In this document: positions 34,101 through 41,079 of the stretch, piece by piece
Layout: every line of letters begins with the position of its first letter
How positions within the stretch are numbered: the stretch's first letter is position 1
Origin: Ardenticatenaceae bacterium
GTDB taxonomy: Bacteria > Chloroflexota > Anaerolineae > Promineifilales > Promineifilaceae
NCBI GenBank assembly: GCA_020634315.1
Contig: JACKBV010000032.1
Span: 1 to 49,264 of the forward strand
Length of the DNA stretch: 49,264 bases
Direction of reading: 5' to 3'
The notes under the pieces: generated by a model
The model's input: only the letters and a program-made list of their open reading frames with translations
The model's database searches: none
What the model was told of the DNA's origin: nothing
Made by a program: the position numbers and the translations under genes

Positions 34101-35215
34101 TCGCCCACGAGCTAAACAACCCATTAACCTCCATCAATCTCTATGTGAACCTGCTCCAGCGCCGCGCCATTACAGAGGAAACGAAGCACGAACTAGACAA
34201 AATTCAGCAGCAAACACTCCAGGCAGCCAGTATTGTGCGCTCCTTGTTAGATTTTTCGCGGCAGCACCCGCCGGAGCGCACGCCTACACAAGTGAATGAT
34301 CTGGTTACAGGGGTTATCGAATTGCTGGCCTATCAGCTGCGCAGCCAAAAAATTGAATGGCAAACCCAGTTACAGGCAGAGCTGCCATTGGCTCAGGTTG
34401 ACTCGCGCCAGATTTTGCAAGTGTTGGTGAATCTGATCAACAATGCCATCCAGGCCATGCAGCAAAATACAGGCCACCGATTCCTATCCGTGACAACGCG
34501 GGCGGGCGCATCACGTTTTACGGGGCCTGCGACGAGTGTCGCGGAGGAGTATATTTGCATCTCCATTGAAGATAATGGCATGGGCATTTCGCCTGATTTG
34601 CAGACGCGTATCTTCGATCCCTTCTTCACGACAAAGCCGCCAGGGGAAGGCACAGGGTTAGGCCTCTCCGTATGTCATGGCATCATCAGTGAACATGGTG
34701 GACATATTTGGGTACAAAGCACGCCAGAGCAAGGGTCTACATTTTTTATAGAGCTGCCGATAGTTGCCCCCACCATAAAAAGAGAAATGGACAAAGAGGC
34801 GGTGGCATCTGAAGCGGACGCGCCCGACACAATTCGCCCCCATATTTTAATCATAGACGACGAAGAAGGTATTCGCGCTGTGCTGAGTCGGGCTTTACGC
34901 CGCGAAAATTATCGGGTGGACAGTGTTAGCGATGGGGAAACCGGGTTGGCTTATGCCCAACAGCACGATTACAACATTATTGTTTGTGACATGCATATGC
35001 CGCAAATAGATGGCATGGCTGTTTACAAACAATTACAGGCGCAGCAGCCTCATTTGTTGTCTCGCCTCATCTTCACGACAGGTGAGACTTCTAGTGAAAC
35101 TGTGCGCCTGTTTTTACAAGAAACAGGTGCTTCTTTCTTGATCAAGCCTTTTGATCTGCAAGATTTAAGGCAGATGATCAAAATGAAACTGAATGGCTCC
35201 CTGGCAGCCTCTTAA
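31184..35215 (+). CDS. Hybrid histidine kinase, MEDS-GAF-PAS(3)-GAF-HisKA-HATPase-REC
   Basis: This soluble 1343-residue kinase opens with a MEDS domain (about 17-190: SGAHVCQTYQTDDEREAV...GVRLITDMNWCL), named for sensors of methanogens and DcmR. GAF (about 225-395), three PAS modules (about 405-775, each with GxxxYxNPxF- or ERKQAE-type landmarks) and a second GAF (about 785-945) follow. The catalytic core has His near 975 in GVAHELNNPLTSI, an N-box NLINNAIQAM, DNGMGIS and GEGTGLGLSV. A C-terminal receiver has its acceptor Asp near 1269 (VCDMHMPQIDGM). It could phosphorylate the REC proteins upstream. Its stop shares TTAA with the convergent M20 peptidase stop. Confidence 0.92.
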   Translation: MSSSQMPTQQGVLPLPVSLHTLPSGAHVCQTYQTDDEREAVRASFVTEGATRNEQCLYVTATQHGAELSWAEHVQVFGAMEVWGENGRFHPHKARTWLQTKEQEAIQQGYSGVRLITDMNWCLPIAAHEASLVAYETQFESTTPHITILSQFALSDFPTQILLKLLLIHSYIGIGRHIYTNPLALPPTQLAAPLQQAWTVHQHRLEQIRNWIHKDIEREQRLLTETLTEATLALISRTNYDEVLEEILQQAERLVPYQSANIALVEGDTLQVARWRGYDLLGGESFIAHFAQPLKEKSISAEVITTGQPCVIDDTRQDDRWTLANDIEWVRSYLAVPISLRQQVIGVLRLSSTEVHAFTIHDGLRLQPLANVAAIAITNARLYQQAQQEIAERKQAEQALLESERRFAVATKTGKIGVWDWDLLNNKLRFESILSSLLGYEKGELTYDYATLMKVVYSDDLPHLQLVWQHYLSGNLQMVETILRLWHHDGSLRWGLLRGEPIHDENNRLVRLIGTITDITTTKQTETQLRRSEMRYRQIFEMNQAIKLLIDPDNGRIVEANRAASDFYGYSLQEFTQMSISDINTLSPNQIKQAMARARVKEQLFFDFRHRLASGEIRDVEVYSGPVHTDQGTLLYSIIHDVTERKQAEVRIQQLSQAVEQSPVSIVITDLQGNIEYTNPQFTAVTGYTKAEALGQNPRILKTGHTTPEEYETLWDTISSGNVWRGEFKNRAKDGSIYWEQAVISPIKNESGTITHFVAVKENITHIREISNALFQRNRELQLLIRAGQALNASLTLDHVHQTILEEIRHLLNVTACSVWLLDKDTGDLVCRQVTEPMDNVIRGWRLRPGQGIAGQSLLHRKSIIVPDAFQEELHYKTIDQKTKLRLRSILTVPLYTKQETIGVFQVVDEQVDRFTTNDLELMESLASIAANAIENAKLHENLQQQLLALQNTQQQLVQHEKLAAIGELAAGVAHELNNPLTSINLYVNLLQRRAITEETKHELDKIQQQTLQAASIVRSLLDFSRQHPPERTPTQVNDLVTGVIELLAYQLRSQKIEWQTQLQAELPLAQVDSRQILQVLVNLINNAIQAMQQNTGHRFLSVTTRAGASRFTGPATSVAEEYICISIEDNGMGISPDLQTRIFDPFFTTKPPGEGTGLGLSVCHGIISEHGGHIWVQSTPEQGSTFFIELPIVAPTIKREMDKEAVASEADAPDTIRPHILIIDDEEGIRAVLSRALRRENYRVDSVSDGETGLAYAQQHDYNIIVCDMHMPQIDGMAVYKQLQAQQPHLLSRLIFTTGETSSETVRLFLQETGASFLIKPFDLQDLRQMIKMKLNGSLAAS

Positions 35216-36540
35216 GCAGGCATACGTCCAAATTGTTGTAATACCTGGTAAATTGCTTCTGCGCCAAAGTGAACGGCCGTTGCCGGGATGCGCTCATCGG
35301 CAGCATGAATCGTCCCGCTAAAGTTAAAATCAGCCGGAAGCTGCATGGGCAAAAAGCCATACGTCTGAATGCCAAGCTGCGCAAAAAAGCGAGCATCGGT
35401 GACGCCGCTCAACAGCAGTGGCACAGGAACCCCCGTTGGGTCAGCCGCACGCAAAACAGCGGCTAACGTCGCAAACAAACTCATGTCTGGCTGCGGCGGG
35501 CCAGGGTCGTGGGCGATGACCTCAATATCGACATCAGCGCCCAGCAGGCTGCGCAGTTCGGCCAACATGTCGGCGGGGGTGAATCCGGGCAGTAAACGGC
35601 CGTCTAGCTGCAACTCCACCCGCCCCGGAATCACATTCACCTTATCACTCGCCTGCAAAATCGTCGCGCTCACCGTATTGTGCAGCAGCGGATCAAAGAT
35701 ACGCACCTGATCCCCCAACGTGTCCAGCATGCGATTTGTCAACGCCGGGCGCAACAACTGGCGCAAAACGACGTTCGTCGGAAAAGCCACATGGTCGGCA
35801 ATCGCCTCAAACATTTGGCGCGTCACAGGCGTAACATGCACCGGCAGCCGTTTGCGATCTAATGTTTGCAGCACCTCACCCAGACGCGCCATGGCACCGC
35901 CACGCACCGGCATCGAACCATGCCCGGCCGGCCCATGAATCGTCATCTTCATCCAACACACCTGCTTCTCCGCCACCATAATGGGGTAAAAGCGCTGCCC
36001 GCCAATAGCCATAGTGAACCCGCCAAACTCACCCAACGCATAGCGCACTCCCGTAAACTGCTCAGGATGCTCCTGCACCAGGAATTTAGCGCCATAATCC
36101 CCGCCATCTTCCTCATCCGCCAGGATTGTAAGAATAACGTCGCCGGGCAGGTCAGCCCCTTCCAACTTTGCACGCAAAAAGGCAGACAACATCATAGCCA
36201 CGCCACCTTTCATATCCAGCGCACCACGCCCCCACACATATCCATCCGCCAACTCGCCCGCAAATGGCGCGTGCGTCCACTGTTGCCCGGCAGTTGTGAC
36301 AACATCAATGTGCCCTTGCAGCAGCAAGGGCGGCGCTTCGCCGCGCCCTTTTAGCCGTGCAATCAGGTTCGGGCGATTGGGGTCTTTCGCCAACAAGGTG
36401 GTTTCAATATCGGCCGCTTGCAGCAGGTCATCAATATATTGCACGCAAACCGCTTCGTTGCCGGGCGGATTGGTCGTGTCAAATTGAATCAGCTTTTGCA
36501 GCAGTTCGGCAGGGCGTTGATAAATCGTCGTATCACTCAT
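35212..36540 (-). CDS. M20-family metallopeptidase
   Basis: This 442-residue zinc hydrolase belongs to the ArgE/DapE/carboxypeptidase G2 group. Metal-site motifs are LLQGHIDVV (His77, Asp79), WGRGALDMKGG (bridging Asp), and LADEEDGGD (catalytic Glu and ligand Glu). The dimerisation lid (about 185-310) contains IHGPAGHGSMPVRGG. No signal peptide is present, so it is cytosolic. The ATG at 36540 has AAGGAG upstream. It likely trims acylated amino acids or dipeptides; the exact substrate is not visible. Its 3' end overlaps the plus-strand kinase by 4 bases. Confidence 0.9.
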   Translation of the reverse strand: MSDTTIYQRPAELLQKLIQFDTTNPPGNEAVCVQYIDDLLQAADIETTLLAKDPNRPNLIARLKGRGEAPPLLLQGHIDVVTTAGQQWTHAPFAGELADGYVWGRGALDMKGGVAMMLSAFLRAKLEGADLPGDVILTILADEEDGGDYGAKFLVQEHPEQFTGVRYALGEFGGFTMAIGGQRFYPIMVAEKQVCWMKMTIHGPAGHGSMPVRGGAMARLGEVLQTLDRKRLPVHVTPVTRQMFEAIADHVAFPTNVVLRQLLRPALTNRMLDTLGDQVRIFDPLLHNTVSATILQASDKVNVIPGRVELQLDGRLLPGFTPADMLAELRSLLGADVDIEVIAHDPGPPQPDMSLFATLAAVLRAADPTGVPVPLLLSGVTDARFFAQLGIQTYGFLPMQLPADFNFSGTIHAADERIPATAVHFGAEAIYQVLQQFGRMPA

Positions 36541-36556
36541 AGCAGCTCCTTCGTAA

Positions 36557-36596
36557 ATCGGATTGTTAATCCGATGGTCGGATTAGCAATCCGACC
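36557..36596. repeat. Tandem TCGGATT/AATCCGA hairpins
   Basis: Two hairpins lie back to back: ATCGGATT-GTT-AATCCGAT (36557-36575) and GGTCGGATT-AGC-AATCCGACC (36576-36596). The loops are 3 bases and reverse complements of neither stem. They lie in the M20 peptidase leader, just ahead of its ribosome-binding site. Confidence 0.75.
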
Positions 36597-36637
36597 TACG
36601 ATTTTCATTCATGGGAGGCAACGACAGTTGGTGTCGT

Positions 36638-36703
36638 CTCCCCTAAAAACAGCCTCCCGGAGGTTCATCTCATGCGGCAAGCCTTCCATTGATGACCTCC
36701 GGA
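36638..36703 (-). repeat. CCTCCGGGAGG-type palindromic repeat, copy B (reverse)
   Basis: Reverse-complemented, it reads closely like 38764-38835 and shares the exact 19-mer GAAGGCTTGCCGCATGAGA with it, followed by ACCTCCGGGAGGCT and TTTTTAGGGGAG. It lies between the HIT-protein terminator and the M20 gene. Confidence 0.85.
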
Positions 36704-36750
36704 CAGAGCATACGAGAAAACGCCGCAGTTATCAACGATTGATCCCCCAA

Positions 36751-36780
36751 AAAAACAACCTCCCGCAGGAGGTTGTTTTT
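36751..36780. terminator. Terminator after the HIT-protein gene
   Basis: A 13-bp perfect stem, AAAAACAACCTCC/GGAGGTTGTTTTT, has a CGCA loop. T-runs lie on both sides, so it can act in either direction. It lies 23 bases past the stop of the minus-strand HIT gene. Its AACCTCC arm resembles the neighbouring repeat family. Confidence 0.88.
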
Positions 36781-36802
36781 GGCAAAAGGTGTAAATCGCT
36801 GC

Positions 36803-37186
36803 CTACGGCTCAACCGGATGGCGCGTAAACAAGTGAAAATGCAAATGGGGCACATCCTGATAAGAACCGCCGTTGGTTATCAGACTGTACCCCGTCTGCT
36901 CCAGGTTAAACTCGGCGACCAAACTTTGCACCACCTGGAACAACTCAACCAGAAAATCTGCGTCGGCAGCTTGAACCGTCATCATGCTTTTGATGGCCCG
37001 TTTCGGCACCAGAACAATGTGTACCGGATAGCTGGGCTGCGGATGATGAAACGCCAAGAGCGTTTCTGTTTCACGTAAGCGCTGAACAGGAATGATAAAA
37101 CTCATATGTGCAAATACCCAGTTGATAAACAGTCCGGCCAGGGGTGACCGGGCCAGGCGAAAAAGCGTGCGCCGAATATGTCTCAC
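36803..37186 (-). CDS. HIT-family nucleotide-binding protein
   Basis: This 127-residue protein has the histidine-triad motif DVPHLHFHLF (His114, 116, 118), in which the middle or last His attacks nucleotide phosphoramidates or dinucleoside phosphates. The order ETETLLAFHHPQPSYPVHIVLVPKR, then LITNGGSYQDVPHLHFH, fits the HINT/HIT branch. The extra N-terminal 28 residues (MRHIRRTLFRLARSPLAGLFINWVFAH) are basic and hydrophobic and may bind membrane. Translation begins at a GTG at 37186. It follows the metalloprotease gene by 15 bases on the same strand. Confidence 0.87.
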   Translation of the reverse strand: MRHIRRTLFRLARSPLAGLFINWVFAHMSFIIPVQRLRETETLLAFHHPQPSYPVHIVLVPKRAIKSMMTVQAADADFLVELFQVVQSLVAEFNLEQTGYSLITNGGSYQDVPHLHFHLFTRHPVEP

Positions 37187-37201
37187 ACATACACCTGCTA
37201 C

Positions 37202-38575
37202 TTAAATTTGGTGTCGAACGATCAGGTCTTGCCAAAAATTTTGGTCAATAAAGGGAAGGTTAAGGGAAACGGCCGTTTCCTGCAACGAAGTCAGATAACA
37301 ACGCATCGGCGTCACCGGGTTGCCGCCGCTTGGGGGCAGCAGCGGCTTCGTGTGCGCCCGCAAAATCAAATCATCAGCAACACGCGCCGTGCCACCACGC
37401 TGCTGCACCGCCAACCGCACATTAAACAAGAAATTGGCCCACTTATGCCCAATCAAATGCGCGTCGGCACTGGTCATGTCAGCCAACGCCGCATCAGTAA
37501 AAGGATGACCGTCAACCAGGCGCGGCAAATGGTAACGGCTGGCAGTCGCCGCAGCCAATTCCCCGCCAATGACCACCGCCCCATTATTCTTCGACAACAG
37601 CGTCGCCGCGAAATAATCGCAGAACCCTTCCTGGATGCCTTCCAATTCGTTGGCATGCGCCACCACATCCAGCACAGCAGGCGCACGTGTATACAACAGC
37701 GACCACAACGCATGCCCCAATTCGTGCAGCACAATGCTCAAGGCCTCAGCCCAACCACCCCCACGCAAAAAACTAATCGTCGGTGCGCCGCGCACCGTAT
37801 CAAACGCCGCCCCATCCACCGACGCGTCTGACGCCAAATACTCGATACGCACATTATGCGGCCCAAATTCACCATACCCCAAATCCTCTACAAATTCCGC
37901 CGCCTGGGCCACACAACACCACACCGTCCACTGACTGCGTAAATGCTCCCGGCCCGGCCCAACATTGAGCAAATCGCCAATATTCACCGTGAAATTCCCG
38001 GATTGGCGGCGAAAACGCGCCCGCCCCAAATCCCATTTGGGAACCGCGCTCAAAGAACGCAACGTTTTCTGCAAATACGGAACCCGTGCTCGCGTGCGGT
38101 CTAACGTGGCTGTTTCATCACGTCCCACGACGACAACATAGCGATAAATGCCCTCTATCAACCCCAAGCGCCAATACAAATCAGGATTACCCGCTTCATT
38201 GATGGCCCATACCGTCTCGATAGATTCCAGATAGGCACCAGGGTGACTTTCCATAACTCGCGGCAAGATGGTTTGCAAAGGGGGCAAATTGGGAGGGGGC
38301 GTAGCTGCCAACTCGTTATACAAGGTGTGCAAAGCATCTTGATGGGGTTCGGTCAAAAAGTCATTCCATTCCTCGCTGATCGTGCCATCGTCAGCGACAA
38401 ATAAAATCAACATGGAGTGGCGCACACGAAAAGAACCGGCAAAGCTGTCGTAAGGAAAGCGCCAGCCGGTAGGCAAACGAACAGGCACACGAGACGCCAA
38501 CACCAATCCATAATCCAGATACTTTGCGGCAACATAATCATTTGCCAGTGGAATAGCATCTAACATACTAATCAT
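37202..38575 (-). CDS. Putative zinc metalloprotease (gluzincin type)
   Basis: The 457-residue product has the zinc motif HELGH (284-288 in ALSIVLHELGHALWSLL) and, 28 residues on, QEGFCDYFAATLL, whose Glu316 would be the third ligand. This arrangement is that of gluzincins such as M4/M36-like enzymes. I do not recognise the exact family. The first 270 residues are of unknown type and may act as a propeptide or scaffold. No signal peptide is evident, which is unusual for this protease class. The ATG at 38575 has AGGAG 8 bases upstream. The HIT gene follows closely. Confidence 0.7.
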   Translation of the reverse strand: MISMLDAIPLANDYVAAKYLDYGLVLASRVPVRLPTGWRFPYDSFAGSFRVRHSMLILFVADDGTISEEWNDFLTEPHQDALHTLYNELAATPPPNLPPLQTILPRVMESHPGAYLESIETVWAINEAGNPDLYWRLGLIEGIYRYVVVVGRDETATLDRTRARVPYLQKTLRSLSAVPKWDLGRARFRRQSGNFTVNIGDLLNVGPGREHLRSQWTVWCCVAQAAEFVEDLGYGEFGPHNVRIEYLASDASVDGAAFDTVRGAPTISFLRGGGWAEALSIVLHELGHALWSLLYTRAPAVLDVVAHANELEGIQEGFCDYFAATLLSKNNGAVVIGGELAAATASRYHLPRLVDGHPFTDAALADMTSADAHLIGHKWANFLFNVRLAVQQRGGTARVADDLILRAHTKPLLPPSGGNPVTPMRCYLTSLQETAVSLNLPFIDQNFWQDLIVRHQI

Positions 38576-38642
38576 GTCTACTCTCCTTTTGCCGCCAGCC
38601 CGGCAATTACCATTTTGCAGCGGACAGGAAACCCTGTCGGTT

Positions 38643-38659
38643 ATCGGTAATCAGTGGTC
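38643..38659 (+). repeat. Spacer repeat ATCGGTAATCAGTGGTC, copy 3
   Basis: This is an exact copy of the 17-mer in the spacer upstream of the metalloprotease gene. Just before it lies a small hairpin (GACAGG-AAA-CCCTGTC). The rest of this 250-base spacer holds the CCTCCGGGAGG-type repeat. Confidence 0.8.
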
Positions 38660-38763
38660 GGTAAGAACCGGCGTCTGCCGCTTACCGAATATGACTTCTG
38701 ACTATTGATATTGGGTTACTGCGGATGGCTGCGCGGCAAACAAACGCCTATGCACAGTGAAAA

Positions 38764-38835
38764 CCAACCTCCCGGAGGTTATCAATAGAAGGCTTGCCGC
38801 ATGAGACAAACCTCCGGGAGGCTATTTTTAGGGGA
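38764..38835 (+). repeat. CCTCCGGGAGG-type palindromic repeat, copy A
   Basis: It consists of AACCTCCCGGAGGTT (38766-38780), about 28 bases with GAAGGCTTGCCGCATGAGA, then AACCTCCGGGAGG, then CTATTTTTAGGGGAG. The tail overlaps the last codons and stop of the minus-strand gene at 38828. It could also act as that gene's terminator. Confidence 0.85.
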
Positions 38836-39247
38836 GTAAATTTTTGAGCTGCTGTGCCAATTCTGCTGGCGTGTCGCCAACAACTCGCGTCACCGTTGTT
38901 CCATCCAAAACGAGAGGAGCCAGAGCCGCATCTAAAAAATCTTGTTGGGGATCAATCACATAGACGGTCTGATAGGCACGTGCTTCACGCACGGTAAAGC
39001 CGCATGTCATCTGTTTTTGCCGCACAAGTGTGAGCAGGCGCGACAGGTATTTGTTGCTCAAATTGGGGGAAACCAGGAGGAAGTTGCGGTCAGGAGTCCC
39101 GGCACCGGATTTACTGTCGTAGACAATAATCCCCCAATCATTGCTAACCCAGGCATTGAATATGCCGTTGTTATTTGGAGCAATGTTGTTAGCGGCACAT
39201 TCTGCCCACACATCATTTGTTTGCGGACGCACGCTTGTCCAAGCCAT
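38828..39247 (-). CDS. Hypothetical protein
   Basis: I do not recognise this 139-residue protein. It has no signal peptide or membrane helix. It has an N-terminal part rich in Trp and Asn (MAWTSVRPQTNDVWAECAANNIAPNNNGIFNAWVSNDWGIIVYDSKSGAG), a middle FLLVSPNLSNKYLSRLLTLVRQK, and a C-terminal half of alternating strands and helices ending PAELAQQLKNLLP. The ATG at 39247 has a GGAGG 11 bases upstream. The last two codons and stop lie in the palindromic repeat. It follows the effector-associated-domain gene on the same strand after 85 bases and may work with it. Confidence 0.65.
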   Translation of the reverse strand: MAWTSVRPQTNDVWAECAANNIAPNNNGIFNAWVSNDWGIIVYDSKSGAGTPDRNFLLVSPNLSNKYLSRLLTLVRQKQMTCGFTVREARAYQTVYVIDPQQDFLDAALAPLVLDGTTVTRVVGDTPAELAQQLKNLLP

Positions 39248-39332
39248 TTCAACCTATACCTCCACGAGAACTAAATTGGGACAATGATGAGCAAGATGCG
39301 CCCGGTTCTCGGCGTGCGCACGGGCAGTGCTG

Positions 39333-40811
39333 TTAGGGATAGATGAGCAGGCCGTTTTCTGTGCCAATCCAGACTACGCCATCACTGTCTATGACCAATC
39401 CATTGACTTGACGACGCGTGCCAAGATCGACCGGAAAGAAACGGCCGTTTTGATAAGCCCCCAACGCCCAACAATCAGACGCCATTTCAGGGCAAAAATC
39501 ACCAAACCAGACCCAACGCGCCCCCGCCGCAAGCTGACGCGCACGGCTATTCGGGATGCGCCCCGCGGCGTCTTGCAACGCCAACAAACTGCCATCATGA
39601 ATCAGGTGATGGCTGCTGCCAGCCCAAACGGTGCCATCTGCTGCCAGGCTCAGCGACCATAATGTGTCCTCTTCATAGCGGGTAAGCTGCGGCGGGCGCA
39701 CCTGACGCGTGGAAATAGATAACAACTCGCCGCGCTGTCCACTGACCCATAAAACGGCCGTTTGTGGCACAAACAACAAATCTGTAACCTCAATGCCCTG
39801 GCTGGCCGCAAAAACAAAGTCTGTGTCCGCAGCGAGCAAATCGAGCGTGTCCAGCGTTGGATAATCAGATTGATAGCGCACAGTCTGCACACCCGCACGC
39901 CCCAGCCACACCTCCACCTCGCCCGTTTCCAGGCAGCGGTGCGCCAGCGCAGCCATCGTGTTGTAGGGCAAACCGGGCAGCGTTGTCTTGCTTAAAAGCG
40001 TGTCCTGCCTGCCGGTTGTGGGCTGATACACAAGGACACCTGTTTCATCGAGCGCCAGCCAGACATTTTGGCGGCAGTCCACCATAATTTGGTTGATTTG
40101 GGTGGTCGTCGTAAGCGCAAGTTGGGGAACGGCCGTTTCCCGCGCAGCTACATCCAGCCAATACAACGCCGCCTGCCCTTCCTGCCATGCGCCAAACCAC
40201 AACACCTCCCCGGCATCGGATTGCGCCAGGGTCATGGCCGTCACCGCCAGATGTGGGGCAAGGGTTGCCGCCACCGGCAGCAGTTGATCCGGATTGGGGG
40301 CGTGGGCATTTGGCGTCAGTAACGGCCGTAACAACACCATCACCCCAAGCAAAACAAGCAGCAAAAGGGGGAGCAAGGCCAGCAACAGCCAGCGCTGCCA
40401 GCGTGGTGTTTCGGCATTAATGGTCAGGTCACGCCCGGCAACAGGGGCATTAATCGTCATGTTGCCCGCACTTACCGGGCCAGTGACAGAGCCGCCAATA
40501 GAAAGCATGGGTTGTGGTTGGGAAACGGCCGTTGCCGACACAGGCCCCAATTCCGGCTGCATCGCCTGGGTCAAAGCCACAGCCTCCGTCGCCAACGGCC
40601 AGGCAACGTGCGGCCGCATTTGGGCCAGAAGTTGCAACAGCGCCGCGATTCGCCCCCCTCGCGCCAATAACAACAACAACTCCCTGGCCTTATTTTCCTT
40701 ACCAACTGCTGGCAAACTTTCGTAATCCACGTTGAGCGCCAAACACAAAGTTTGTAGTTCACCCTCGTTAAAATGGATGACAAGCGCCTGATGCAGTTCA
40801 ATTGGGGTCAC
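39333..40811 (-). CDS. Membrane protein with N-terminal effector-associated domain and external beta-propeller
   Basis: The 492-residue protein starts with a small helical domain (about 5-75: LHQALVIHFNEGELQTLCLALNVDYESLPAVGKENKARELLLLLARGGRIAALL), which resembles death-like effector-associated domains found in Chloroflexota and cyanobacterial conflict and signalling proteins. A Gly-rich segment (IGGSVTGPVSAGNMTINAPVAGRD), one membrane helix (about 138-165) and a propeller-like region follow. That region repeats NVWLALDETGVLVY, TVWAGSSHHLIHD and VVWIGTENGLLIYP, as in Reg_prop sensors. The adaptor faces the cytosol and the propeller the outside. The GTG at 40811 follows GAGGA. Confidence 0.7.
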   Translation of the reverse strand: MTPIELHQALVIHFNEGELQTLCLALNVDYESLPAVGKENKARELLLLLARGGRIAALLQLLAQMRPHVAWPLATEAVALTQAMQPELGPVSATAVSQPQPMLSIGGSVTGPVSAGNMTINAPVAGRDLTINAETPRWQRWLLLALLPLLLLVLLGVMVLLRPLLTPNAHAPNPDQLLPVAATLAPHLAVTAMTLAQSDAGEVLWFGAWQEGQAALYWLDVAARETAVPQLALTTTTQINQIMVDCRQNVWLALDETGVLVYQPTTGRQDTLLSKTTLPGLPYNTMAALAHRCLETGEVEVWLGRAGVQTVRYQSDYPTLDTLDLLAADTDFVFAASQGIEVTDLLFVPQTAVLWVSGQRGELLSISTRQVRPPQLTRYEEDTLWSLSLAADGTVWAGSSHHLIHDGSLLALQDAAGRIPNSRARQLAAGARWVWFGDFCPEMASDCWALGAYQNGRFFPVDLGTRRQVNGLVIDSDGVVWIGTENGLLIYP

Positions 40812-40960
40812 AAGTTTTCCTCACTACAGGCTTACGTGGTTAGGATTATCAGTGTAACATACACAAAACAGGCTCGTAAAGCTGTCAGCAAAAATAAGAA
40901 TGTTGTCAAAGATTAATGCTTGATGAAAGGAAATCCGCGTATTATTGATAGGTCATTTAT

Positions 40961-41008
40961 GCGTATTGCGTGTCATCTACCCCAATTGAGGGGAGATACA
41001 CCATACGC
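40961..41008. repeat. Cruciform-forming spacer repeat
   Basis: Nested stems GCGTAT/ATACGC, GTGT/ACAC, ATCT/AGAT and CCCC/GGGG with small bulges end in a 6-base loop AATTGA. It lies in the 268-base divergent spacer ahead of the dehydrogenase gene. The outer arms resemble the palindrome at 18321. I see no strong promoter in this spacer. Confidence 0.6.
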
Positions 41009-41079
41009 GTTGCAAAAAATCTACCATAGACATATGGCAAAAGTGTCTTTTCAGGTTCCATATATCTAAACAACGAAAC

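Noticed and set aside
16586..38835. CRISPR array from recurring palindromes
   Set aside because: Copies are kilobases apart in separate spacers, without regular repeat-spacer spacing, and no cas gene is present.
39333..40811. Complete defence system around the effector-associated-domain protein
   Set aside because: No STAND ATPase, nuclease, protease effector or restriction gene with a matching domain is nearby; the metalloprotease lacks such a domain.
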